From Pseudanabaena frigida (GTDB taxonomy: Bacteria > Cyanobacteriota > Cyanobacteriia > Pseudanabaenales > Pseudanabaenaceae): DNA of 64,000 nt. The notes under the pieces are model-generated. The model was not told where the DNA came from and searched no databases. It worked only from the letters and a program-made list of their open reading frames with translations. The stretch's first letter is position 1; the number at the start of each line of letters is the position of its first letter. A program made the position numbers and the translations under genes. This document shows, piece after piece, positions 1-7,967 of this stretch. Where the stretch lies: NCBI GenBank assembly GCA_003242085.1, contig QBML01000020.1:31329-95328 (forward strand). Direction: 5' to 3'.

Positions 1-849
1 TGGGATTTGCTAACGATGCGGGGACGAAATTATCTACAGCTTTCGCGATGTTTACATCATTGGGAATTTTGGTTTTAAAAATCTTGGCACTGCTAAAGTC
101 CGCCGCTACTCGATCCATTACTTTTTGGTAATATCTGCTCAACGTAAAGCCAGCCGACATGCTGAATACAATACCTAAAAGTTGAATATTAACTGAGTTA
201 TCTTCTCGGTAGACTTCGCGCAATTTCTCGATGCGTCTTTCTAATAACTGAATACCGACTACAGACAAAGGCTCAGGTCTAGCGGGCATTAGGTAAAAGT
301 CGCTAGCGACAATACTACTGCGTGTGATGAGGTTATATCCAGGGGCACAGTCGAGAATGATGTAATCGTAGCTTTTTAGAGCAGGAGCGAGAATACCTTT
401 GATTAGAGTTTGCTCAAACTTGCTCCAAGTCTGCTGAAAGCTTTGCTTTTCTTCGTATAGTAGCGATCGGTTATATAGCATTTCCGAAACGAGAAACTCA
501 TCGTATAGATCGATATCCCCTACTAAAAGATCTAATCCCTGCACCTTGCAAACATGGGGAATTACGATATCTTTGATTTGATATACCTTTTCTTCGGGAT
601 CGTTAACTTGTACCCCATAACGTGCGATCGCCTGACTAACGAGATACCTTAGAGTACGATTTTCTTTACGACACTTAGCGAACTCGGCTGGTGAAATCAT
701 GCTTAGAGAAGCGCTGATCTGGGTATCTAAATCTACGACTAAGACCTTTTTACGATGGATTTTAGCCAAGCAGGTGGCAATATTTACAGTGAGGGTGGTT
801 TTTCCTACTCCACCTTTCATATTGACCGTTGCTATCACTTTACCCATTG
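1..849 (-). CDS. ParA/Soj-family partition ATPase, 3' end beyond window
   Basis: A minus-strand reading frame starts with ATG at 849 and stays open for 283 codons to the left edge, so the C-terminus is missing. The N-terminus has the deviant Walker A motif KGGVGKTT (residues 11-18), followed by a VLVVDLDTQ Walker A' type strand and a later YDYIILDCAPG Walker B strand. These are typical of ParA/MinD-like ATPases that move DNA or protein cargo on the nucleoid. The segment between Walker A' and Walker B is long, as in plasmid-type ParA proteins (AAA_31). No ParB is visible because the downstream side lies outside the window. Function as chromosome or plasmid partition, or as an orphan positioning ATPase, cannot be separated here. 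Confidence 0.85.
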
Positions 850-1015
850 TTTAAATACCCAATAAATACCCAGTTAAATACCGACTAAACAAAATTCGAT
901 GAGTCTCTTTGAGGCGATTATCGTAAATCATTTTTTGTCAGTTAACAATACACCATTGAACTACTAAGTCATCTTTAATTATAAAAAGCAGATGAAATGC
1001 TGGAGATTGTCTTTT

Positions 1016-1600
1016 TTAATTGAGGTTTGGATTAACGACATGACCTCTTGTTGGATCGGGAATAAATAAGCCGAGGCGGAGCGATCGCAACATAGCTTCC
1101 CAGACTTCACGCATTTGTTCTTCGCCCTCTGTCCAGTAGTCAAAGGTAAACAGGACTTGGACATTACCACCAATACCTACCAAAATACGAGATGTGGCGG
1201 GTCTTTTCTCAGTAGCATCGATATATTGAATATCTGCCCAGACTAGTCTCATACCATCACGATTAGCGCTAGTAACTTTGCTTCTATGGGTAATTTCGCG
1301 ATCGTCATCATCGAGGATTTGTTGAAGGGCTTTTTTGAGGGGAAATGTCGTCCAATCATTAGGGGGTAAGCGATTGAAGGACATTTCTAACGCGCCAGTA
1401 TCATCAGTTGGTTCTAGATCGTGGAAGCTGACAGACTTTTCTTTAAATTTAACGATCCAGTCTTTGGGGAAATCAAATCTTACCGCACCGCGATCGGCGA
1501 CAAATATCTTATATCCCTCTTCTGATTCCCAACCATGATCGCTGCGTAATGTTAAGTCCTTTTTTCGCATACTGCTATCCAGATTAAAAACTAATGTCAT
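1016..1600 (-). CDS. Hypothetical cytosolic protein, possibly PsbP/DcrB-like fold
   Basis: About 194 residues from the ATG at 1600. A TTG four codons upstream is also in frame but less likely. There is no signal peptide or membrane segment. The central region has alternating beta strands (GAVRFDFPKDWIVKF, MRLVWADIQYI, NVQVLFTFDYW) ending in a helix with WEAMLRSLRLG. That layout resembles the Mog1/PsbP/DcrB sandwich, in which a 'fdfPkdW' strand opens the domain and a final helix reads 'w..il.Slrl'. This is a fold-level guess, not an assignment. It lies between the parA-like gene and a cytochrome b gene on the same strand, without tight coupling. Confidence 0.7.
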   Translation of the reverse strand: MTLVFNLDSSMRKKDLTLRSDHGWESEEGYKIFVADRGAVRFDFPKDWIVKFKEKSVSFHDLEPTDDTGALEMSFNRLPPNDWTTFPLKKALQQILDDDDREITHRSKVTSANRDGMRLVWADIQYIDATEKRPATSRILVGIGGNVQVLFTFDYWTEGEEQMREVWEAMLRSLRLGLFIPDPTRGHVVNPNLN

Positions 1601-1645
1601 TATAAAACTCAATAAACGTAGGGAGTACGAAGTGTCTCCTTACAT

Positions 1646-2317
1646 TTATTGAGGAGAGAAGGCTGGCAATATAAAAGCGATCGCAATGCCGCCAATCACT
1701 AGAGCTTCAAAAACGAATAGAACTATGCTAGCGGGCTTGAGATGAAATCCTCGAAACCAATGATTAGGAGTATCTTCTGCACGAATCTTCCAGTTGTAGA
1801 TGGATAGTAGTAATGATATTCCGCCAACTTTTGCACTCATCAATAGATGCATTGCTATACCAATAATCATCAATAACCATGCGATTAAATGACCGATATA
1901 CCATGCATGATTGAACTCTCCGCTTGGTAACCATTCCTCATTCATCATCCTGCCTGTAATGACAGCAAAGGTTCCAGATAGAAGGATTGTAGTATTAGTA
2001 ATCCGCTGAATTGATATCCACCATATTGGTTTGCCAACGTCTTTGAGATGGCTTAGAGATTCTTTTTGGACGAGGCGACGATAGCCTAAATGAAAACAAT
2101 ACAGAGCGAAGATCGGTAAAAGTATTAAAAACACTAGCGCGATCGTGCCGTGAATACCCTGTGTATTGCGGATTTCAGGTAAGTTAAGCGTGCCAAATCG
2201 CTTGTCATATCGGTCATAGACCATAAAGCCAGTAATTAAGGAAGCAAATACAAGTAAAGCGATCGCATTATGCAATAGGCGGAGTAAAACAGGCTGATAC
2301 GGTGTAGTTTGCGACAT
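1646..2317 (-). CDS. Cytochrome b561-type membrane protein
   Basis: This 223-residue protein has four to five hydrophobic helices (about 12-33, 54-78, 104-121, 140-162 and 196-218). Histidines sit at the helix positions expected for b-type haem ligation: H16, H56, H76, H143 and H157. The pattern LLHNAIALLVFASLITGFMVY followed by IHGTIALVF and GHLIAWLLMIIGIAMH matches the prokaryotic cytochrome b561 / Ni-Fe hydrogenase b-subunit family. Such proteins pass electrons between quinone and periplasmic partners. No partner subunit or hydrogenase is nearby, so the electron donor is unknown. It is divergent from the small membrane protein starting near 2377. Confidence 0.8.
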   Translation of the reverse strand: MSQTTPYQPVLLRLLHNAIALLVFASLITGFMVYDRYDKRFGTLNLPEIRNTQGIHGTIALVFLILLPIFALYCFHLGYRRLVQKESLSHLKDVGKPIWWISIQRITNTTILLSGTFAVITGRMMNEEWLPSGEFNHAWYIGHLIAWLLMIIGIAMHLLMSAKVGGISLLLSIYNWKIRAEDTPNHWFRGFHLKPASIVLFVFEALVIGGIAIAFILPAFSPQ

Positions 2318-2376
2318 AAGCTTTTTGTTATGATTGCGAAAGAATTGTAATGATTAAATTCTTGAGGGGTAAAACA

Positions 2377-2556
2377 ATGACAAAAATATTTATGTATTTT
2401 GCGATGTTTGTTGGTGCGATTCTAATTGCTTACTGGGTATCTAGTCATGCTAGCTACTTTTTTAATAATTTGCTTTACTTCATTAGATATAACTGGTTAC
2501 CTGTATTAGGAGTTGTATTTGTAGGTGCAATCGCTTACAAAGTCGTTAAATCATGA
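2377..2556 (+). CDS. Small two-helix membrane protein
   Basis: The ORF can open at 2350, but a purine-rich GAGGGG lies 7 bases before the ATG at 2377, so the 59-residue form is preferred. It has one hydrophobic stretch near the start (about residues 3-22) and a second near the end (about 38-56), with almost no polar loop. It is not assigned to a known family. Its stop is 6 bp before the ATG of the downstream recombinase gene, so the two are probably co-transcribed. A functional link is unknown. Confidence 0.55.
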   Translation: MTKIFMYFAMFVGAILIAYWVSSHASYFFNNLLYFIRYNWLPVLGVVFVGAIAYKVVKS

Positions 2557-2562
2557 TGCAAT

Positions 2563-4149
2563 ATGACAGATGACATTGCTAAGCAAATTCTAGCTGCTTG
2601 CGATCGCTATACATTGGCAGGTCAGCGAGACTATGCAATTTTGCGTCTATTGTCAGAAAATTCGCTCAAGCGTCAACAGGTTGCAGCAATCGATATTAGC
2701 GATCTTGATGTTGAGGGGCGATCGCTAAAAATTGACCGCAGATATAAGCGACAAGGTCAGCTAAATCAGAAAGAAATTATTAGTCTCAGTCTAGACACAA
2801 CCGACGCATTACAAGACTGGCTCAGTTTAATTCATATTCCCAGTGAATCTGGCAACATTCAAGCAGATGAATATGCGGCTCAAGTCCCCCTATTTATATC
2901 TCTGGATCGCGCTAGTTATGGGCATCGGCTAACTGGTACTGCCATATATGGCATTGTCAAGAGAGCCGCGATGAATGCTGGTATTGTGCAAGCGATCGCC
3001 CCCGAACAGTTGCGATTAAGCCAGAAAAGATATGCCTTAAATCAAGGATTAGAGACTCTAAATAAGACTTTGGTTGAGACTGGTGAGACTCAATCGAGAA
3101 TGATGGTTGTATCTAAATTAGAATACGAGAATCAAAGTAGGACTCAAATAGAGAGTTATGAGACTCAGATAAGAGCAAACGCGATCGCCCCAATAGATTC
3201 CCAATTAGATGCCAACCTTCCCTATGCTCTTAGAGAATTTAGCCCAGATATCTTAACTGCGCTCCTTTCTGACAAACGAAGTCTCAATACAAGACGCGCT
3301 TACGAAAAGGACTTGCGATATTTTTTCCTTGCTGCCTATGGACAGAAGCCAACTGAGGCAGCGATCGCGCAGTTTTTGCAACTGAATCGATTTGAAGCGA
3401 TCGCGATCGCATTGCGATACAAATCAGACTTAATCGCCAAAGGCTTAAAAGAATCCACCATTAACCGCCGCCTGTCTGCACTCAAATCATTAGTAAACTT
3501 CGCTGCCAAGTTAGGAAAATGCACTTGGAATCTTGATGATGTCCAAACTGAGACTGTCCAAACCTATCGCGATACGACTGGGATTAAGCCCGATGGAATC
3601 CGCACAATGTTGCTCAGCATTAATCGTGATACCACTAAAGGTAAGCGCGATTTTGCGATTTTGAGACTACTTTGGGACAACGCCCTGCGTCGTAATGAAG
3701 TGGTCAGCGCAAATATTAGTGATTTTGACTATGAAGGGCGATCGCTGCAAATTTTAGGTAAGGGACGAGGCTCTCAAAAGAGTCTCATTAGTCTTAGTAT
3801 TGGAACGGCTAACGCAATTCAAGACTGGCTATCTCAAAATAAGACAAGAAATGGCGATCGACCACTATTCCATTCCCTCGATCCCGTTAATCACGGACAT
3901 CGGCTAACTGGCACTGCTATTTATCAAATCGTCGATCGACTTGCCAAAGACTCAGGCATTTCCAAAAAAATGTCGCCCCACCGCATCCGACATTCTGCTA
4001 TCACCGCCGCCCTTGATGCCACTAATGGCAACGTTCGCAAAGTTCAGAAGCTCTCGCGTCATAAGAAACTGGACACGCTCATGCTCTATGACGACAATCG
4101 CACTAATATGCAAGGCGAAGTATCAAGTTTGTTAGGTGATTTAATTTAG
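2563..4149 (+). CDS. Tyrosine recombinase with a duplicated, degenerate N-terminal catalytic domain
   Basis: The protein has 528 residues, well above the usual 300-400 for XerC/XerD-type enzymes. The C-terminal part is a normal phage-integrase module: core-binding SAM-like domain about 225-320, then catalytic residues R376 (in LRRNE), H473 and R476 (in PHRIR), a late His in LSRHKK, and nucleophile Y509. Residues about 17-160 repeat the catalytic domain: 'QRDYAILRLLSENSLKRQQV' mirrors 'KRDFAILRLLWDNALRRNEV', and both copies contain GHRLTGTAIY. In the first copy R376 becomes K36, the Glu becomes Gln, the HxxR motif becomes E148..R151, and the tyrosine segment is missing, so it should be inactive. 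It probably acts in binding or dimer contacts. No phage genes or att sites were recognised nearby. Confidence 0.85.
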   Translation: MTDDIAKQILAACDRYTLAGQRDYAILRLLSENSLKRQQVAAIDISDLDVEGRSLKIDRRYKRQGQLNQKEIISLSLDTTDALQDWLSLIHIPSESGNIQADEYAAQVPLFISLDRASYGHRLTGTAIYGIVKRAAMNAGIVQAIAPEQLRLSQKRYALNQGLETLNKTLVETGETQSRMMVVSKLEYENQSRTQIESYETQIRANAIAPIDSQLDANLPYALREFSPDILTALLSDKRSLNTRRAYEKDLRYFFLAAYGQKPTEAAIAQFLQLNRFEAIAIALRYKSDLIAKGLKESTINRRLSALKSLVNFAAKLGKCTWNLDDVQTETVQTYRDTTGIKPDGIRTMLLSINRDTTKGKRDFAILRLLWDNALRRNEVVSANISDFDYEGRSLQILGKGRGSQKSLISLSIGTANAIQDWLSQNKTRNGDRPLFHSLDPVNHGHRLTGTAIYQIVDRLAKDSGISKKMSPHRIRHSAITAALDATNGNVRKVQKLSRHKKLDTLMLYDDNRTNMQGEVSSLLGDLI

Positions 4150-4231
4150 GAGAAAGCTAGAGCGATCGCTGATTGATATCAAAAAGTCTTTATTGGATTA
4201 AACTAGCAGTAACCCAATTCTTGGAATTTGT

Positions 4232-4858
4232 ATGGCTTTCAGTAATTTTAAAAGTATTGGACAGACGGTTAAAGAATTACAAATAATTTATTCAGAAGCG
4301 AATTTTATTTTAGAGTCGGGTTTTCCTGTGTCTGATTACTTTCGGCAAGATCTGGAATATGTGATGCGGGAGGGGGTGGTAAATAATTCGGAGTTTGCGA
4401 TTTGTGAGAACTTGATTTACCCTGTGCTGAAGGAGGTTTGGAAGTCCTATAGTAGTAAGTTTACATTGTGGAGTCATCAGTTATTAGCTTGCGATGAGGC
4501 TTTGTCTGGCTTTCCTGAGTATATTTTGGCAAGGCGATCGCCTCTTGGTAAAGTGGTTTTTGATCGGCCTTATTTATTGATTGTAGAGGCGAAGCAGGAT
4601 AATTTTGATTGGGGATGGGGGCAATGTTTGGCGGAGATGGCGGCGGCTGATCGTTTGCATGGTGAGTCTGCTGTGACTATTTTTGGAGTTGTGTCTAATG
4701 GCATAACTTGGGAGTTTGGTATGTTGGAGGGGCGAAATTTTACCCACCATCCTGCAACCTATAGTATTTTTGAGTTGGATCGATTGTTTGCTGTGGTTAA
4801 TTACATTTTTCTGCAATGTGAGATCCAATTGGCTGGTTATTTAGATATGGCGGCTTGA
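4232..4858 (+). CDS. Hypothetical protein with PD-(D/E)XK-like motif
   Basis: A soluble 208-residue protein with no signal peptide. It contains 'SGFPEYILARRSPLG' followed some 20 residues later by 'YLLIVEAKQDNFDWGWGQ'. The acidic residue and the E-x-K motif on a hydrophobic strand are characteristic of the PD-(D/E)XK nuclease fold, and the Q/W-rich continuation resembles the conserved glutamine region of that fold. Related proteins are common hypotheticals in cyanobacteria. Actual nuclease activity is not established. It is separated from the recombinase by 82 bp and may simply be its neighbour. Base composition is G/T-rich compared with the flanking genes, which hints at a separate history. 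Confidence 0.7.
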   Translation: MAFSNFKSIGQTVKELQIIYSEANFILESGFPVSDYFRQDLEYVMREGVVNNSEFAICENLIYPVLKEVWKSYSSKFTLWSHQLLACDEALSGFPEYILARRSPLGKVVFDRPYLLIVEAKQDNFDWGWGQCLAEMAAADRLHGESAVTIFGVVSNGITWEFGMLEGRNFTHHPATYSIFELDRLFAVVNYIFLQCEIQLAGYLDMAA

Positions 4859-4988
4859 CTGACAGAAGAAAATACAAAAAAACAAAGTATAGAGTATTTG
4901 TCGTCATGTAAAACCGACCTCTTAACTTTCAGCCTTCATTCTTCCGCCTTTAAATTTCTCCTCTATCTCACAAACTCAAAACATACCC

Positions 4989-5366
4989 ATGACCAACAGA
5001 GAAACAGACCCCATCAGAGAAAATCGAATTGACTATGAAATAGTAGTTGATGCTTACGACGAATCAGAAAGAGCAATGGGTTGGTACTGCTATCTCCAAG
5101 ACAAAATCACTTTCCCATTTCTTGCTAAATGGAAGAAAAAAACAAAAAAAACAGGCGCGATCGCTGAAAAAGAAGTTGAAGTATTAGACATGGCTTCAGC
5201 AGAAGATTGTGAAAGTAACATGTATGTTGAAGTAGCCTACATTGGCGAAGAAGATGACACCTTTACAGCAAAACTATCAGACATCGAAGCCATACACCCA
5301 GACCCAAACACCGAAGAAGCGCTAGCAGACTGGCAATATTGGATAGACATGAATTATGGATTTTAG
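4989..5366 (+). CDS. CcbP-like calcium-binding protein
   Basis: An acidic 125-residue soluble protein. The opening YEIVVDAYDESERAMGWYCYLQDKITFPF and the later VEVAYIGEEDDTFTAKLSDIEAIHPDPNTEEALADWQYW match the cyanobacterial CcbP family (PF11535). The best-known member, from Anabaena, binds Ca2+ through acidic surface clusters and affects heterocyst differentiation. The strong bias to Asp and Glu and the lack of EF-hands fit that family. A lysine-rich insertion (KWKKKTKKTG) sits near residues 50-60. In a non-heterocyst-forming strain the role would be general calcium buffering or signalling; that is inference. Confidence 0.8.
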   Translation: MTNRETDPIRENRIDYEIVVDAYDESERAMGWYCYLQDKITFPFLAKWKKKTKKTGAIAEKEVEVLDMASAEDCESNMYVEVAYIGEEDDTFTAKLSDIEAIHPDPNTEEALADWQYWIDMNYGF

Positions 5367-5459
5367 ACCTAGCAACTCAGTAGGGATCGCCGCCACATCA
5401 AGATTACTCTTATACTTAAATCTAGACTAGATTTAGTATTTCGGAGATAGTAATAAGTA

Positions 5460-6176
5460 ATGTATGTCTTAATTGGTGGAGCAGGCATGATAGGGCTGGG
5501 GCTAGCTCAGCAGTTATTGCAACAAGGACATACAGTAGCCATTATTGATATCGATCCACTAGCCTGCCGCTTTGCGCGTGAAAAAGTTGGTGTAATGGCT
5601 TTTGAAGGAAGTGCTGTTAGTACGACTGTTTTATTGGAAGCAGGTATTAGAAAAGCAGACGCAGTAGTGGCAGCTCTAAAAAATGACGCTCTCAATTTAG
5701 CATTGATTACGCTATCTAGAAGCTATGGCATTTCTCATATTGTTGTGCGGATGGGCGATCGCGAGTTTTTGGAAGCCTACCGTCTGGCTCAAGCCAGTCA
5801 CATTATCAATACAGTGGACTTAGCTGTAGCAACTATGGCAAATGCGATCGAATACCCTGAAGTTGAGTCAATGATGCATTTTGAGCAGGGACAGGTGGAA
5901 GTACTGAAGCTACCCGTTCCAAGCGGTTGCTATGTAGTAGGACGTGCCATTGCCCAGATTGCTCAAGATCCTCGATTTCCCACAGGATCGCTGATCATTG
6001 GATATCAATCACACGCATCAGCGAGTCTAGAAATTCCCAATGGCAATACTTTATTGGAAGCAGGTTCAACCATTTTGGTGGTGACACGTCCTGAGTCAGT
6101 CCATCAAATGATTGATTTCTTAGGCATTCAGGCTAGTCATCTTTCAAGTTTAGAAGTTTCTCATCCAAATCTTTGA
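5460..6176 (+). CDS. TrkA-like NAD-binding (RCK) regulatory protein
   Basis: The 238-residue protein begins with a Rossmann motif, MYVLIGGAGMIGLGLAQ, and has an acidic strand end IIDIDP at the ribose-binding position. It therefore has a TrkA-N domain (about 1-120) and a TrkA-C domain (about 140-235). There are no membrane helices. Such RCK subunits gate K+ channels, Trk/Ktr transporters or some cation/proton antiporters in response to NAD(H), ATP or ions. The 3' end overlaps the 3' end of the convergent CPA1 antiporter gene by 44 bp, which makes that antiporter a candidate partner, although convergent arrangement alone does not prove it. Confidence 0.85.
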   Translation: MYVLIGGAGMIGLGLAQQLLQQGHTVAIIDIDPLACRFAREKVGVMAFEGSAVSTTVLLEAGIRKADAVVAALKNDALNLALITLSRSYGISHIVVRMGDREFLEAYRLAQASHIINTVDLAVATMANAIEYPEVESMMHFEQGQVEVLKLPVPSGCYVVGRAIAQIAQDPRFPTGSLIIGYQSHASASLEIPNGNTLLEAGSTILVVTRPESVHQMIDFLGIQASHLSSLEVSHPNL

Positions 6177-7761
6177 TGTAAGCCTGTACTAAATCTTCAG
6201 GGATAATGGACTTACGCAGTGCATCACTAGCTGCTCCTTTTTCAGCCAAAAGTAATTGTCGGCGAATCGCATCCAGTCCATTACTATCGCTGTTGAATTG
6301 ACTTTCCCGATATTGATTGTAAAAATCTCGAAGCGTTCGTTCGGAATGAGCCACTTTAGCTTGATAAGATGCCCAAAGCTCTTCATAGACTGATTTTGGC
6401 AATATACCAGATTTTAATAAACTATCTAGCTCTTCTTGAGCGGCTTTAGCCACAATTAACTGAAGCTGTAACTTCCTAGCCTCTTGCATGGCATCAGAAG
6501 TACTAACGACATTAAGACGTTTGATCATCCAAGGTAGTGCTAATCCCTGAATTACTAGAGAAAACAAAACAGATCCGAATACTAGTTCGATGATCAGATC
6601 GCGTCCTGTGAGAGTTAGAGGAATGGCAACGGCTAACGCCATTGAAAGCGAACCTTTAATGTTTCCGAGAAATAAAATATGCTGCCATCGGATTGGAATC
6701 GGGCGATCGAATCGGCGCAGCCCTGCCAACAATACGTAAATTGAGATAACCCGTCCCAGCTGATAGGCAATGATGACGAATAAGATGGACGGTGAGATTT
6801 TCCAAAGTGAGATGGGATTAATTTCAATGCCGATCAGCAAGAAAATAAAAGTATTCACGCCAAAGCCCGCATATTCCCAAAAGCTCAGTAGGCTGATGCG
6901 ATCGGAAGCAGACGCACTGCGATTCAGACCAAAGTTGCCAAAGACTAGCCCAGCAATAACTACTGCAACAGCACCCGACACACCGAGGAACTGTCCAAGC
7001 TGAAACGTGCCTAAGGCTAAGGCAACTGTGAGTAGCAGACTGCTCAAGGGATCGTTCAAACGTGTAAATATCGGTAAACACACATAGCCTAAAACTGCGC
7101 CTAAAAGCACGCCTCCCAAGGCTACGATCAGTACTTCCTTGATGCCATCTACTGCACTCAGCGAGCCTGTTGTATAGATAATTAAAATCAAATTAAAGGA
7201 AACTAGAGCTGCTGCATCATTAAATAAGGTTTCTCCTTCAACAATGGTGGATAAACGAGCAGGGACGCGGATCTCCTTAAAGACGGCAATCATTGAGACC
7301 GTATCGGTATTCGCCAGAATGATGCCAATCAACAAGGCGGGAATCCATTCCAGCCCCAATCCATACTTCACCAACGTGGCAATAATTGCCGAGGAGATGA
7401 GCGAACCTGGCCCTGCTAGTAAGGCGATCGGCTTAAAGGTGCTGCGGAGACGACTTATATCCGTATTGATCGCCGCTTCAAAAATGAGAATTGGCAGGAA
7501 AAGATTTAAAACTAAGATCGGGTCTAGCCCAACTCGACGGGAGAAAACCTCTGTGATCGGTAACCCAGCTAGGACTAAACCTGTAATGTAAGGAATTCGC
7601 AATCGCTGAGATACCAGTGCAACTACCGTTGCGATCATCAGGAGAATAATCAAAATAATAACTACTTCAGGGATAGTGTCTGCTGTTTGACCGCTTACAG
7701 CAGGATTACTATCTAACGGCTTTTGTAGTGCGACTAGCCACTTAATTCCTGATTCTTCCAT
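6133..7761 (-). CDS. CPA1-family Na+(K+)/H+ antiporter (NhaP-like)
   Basis: A 542-residue membrane protein with about 12 helices covering residues 30-430 and a hydrophilic C-terminal tail of about 110 residues. The core motif ILANTDTVSMIAVFKE places Asp153 in the position of the CPA1 'TDPVAV' motif. EGETLFNDAAALVSF (around 175-189) carries the Asn181-Asp182 pair characteristic of electroneutral CPA1 exchangers. The Pro of TDPVA is replaced by Thr, an unusual variation. The C-terminal tail may be regulatory and could meet the RCK protein encoded on the other strand, whose gene overlaps this one by 44 bp. Confidence 0.88.
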   Translation of the reverse strand: MEESGIKWLVALQKPLDSNPAVSGQTADTIPEVVIILIILLMIATVVALVSQRLRIPYITGLVLAGLPITEVFSRRVGLDPILVLNLFLPILIFEAAINTDISRLRSTFKPIALLAGPGSLISSAIIATLVKYGLGLEWIPALLIGIILANTDTVSMIAVFKEIRVPARLSTIVEGETLFNDAAALVSFNLILIIYTTGSLSAVDGIKEVLIVALGGVLLGAVLGYVCLPIFTRLNDPLSSLLLTVALALGTFQLGQFLGVSGAVAVVIAGLVFGNFGLNRSASASDRISLLSFWEYAGFGVNTFIFLLIGIEINPISLWKISPSILFVIIAYQLGRVISIYVLLAGLRRFDRPIPIRWQHILFLGNIKGSLSMALAVAIPLTLTGRDLIIELVFGSVLFSLVIQGLALPWMIKRLNVVSTSDAMQEARKLQLQLIVAKAAQEELDSLLKSGILPKSVYEELWASYQAKVAHSERTLRDFYNQYRESQFNSDSNGLDAIRRQLLLAEKGAASDALRKSIIPEDLVQAYIKDLDEKLLNLKDD

Positions 7762-7854
7762 AAATCTCTTTCTTTCAGAGTTGTGAAATCGAATCCTAAT
7801 ATCTTCATACCTTTTGGGAATATTGACTACTTACCCCCCTTTTATAGTGGCTTT

Positions 7855-7878
7855 CATTTTGCCGTAGGCAAAACGCTA
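7855..7878. repeat. Short hairpin in divergent promoter region
   Basis: A small inverted repeat, CATTTTGCC-gta-GGCAAAACG, sits in the 206 bp between the antiporter gene and the radical SAM gene, which diverge here. It could be an operator or only a small palindrome; nothing else is recognised in the gap. Confidence 0.35.
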
Positions 7879-7967
7879 TATATACTTTGGGGAGACGGCG
7901 ATCGCACTAACGGTAAAATAGCTATAGCTAAAATTGTCATGTAGGCAGTTGCCCCCTGAAAAAAGTT

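Noticed and set aside
2377..4858. Prophage or integrative element around the recombinase
   Set aside because: No tRNA target, direct repeats or phage structural genes are visible; only a recombinase and two unassigned small genes.
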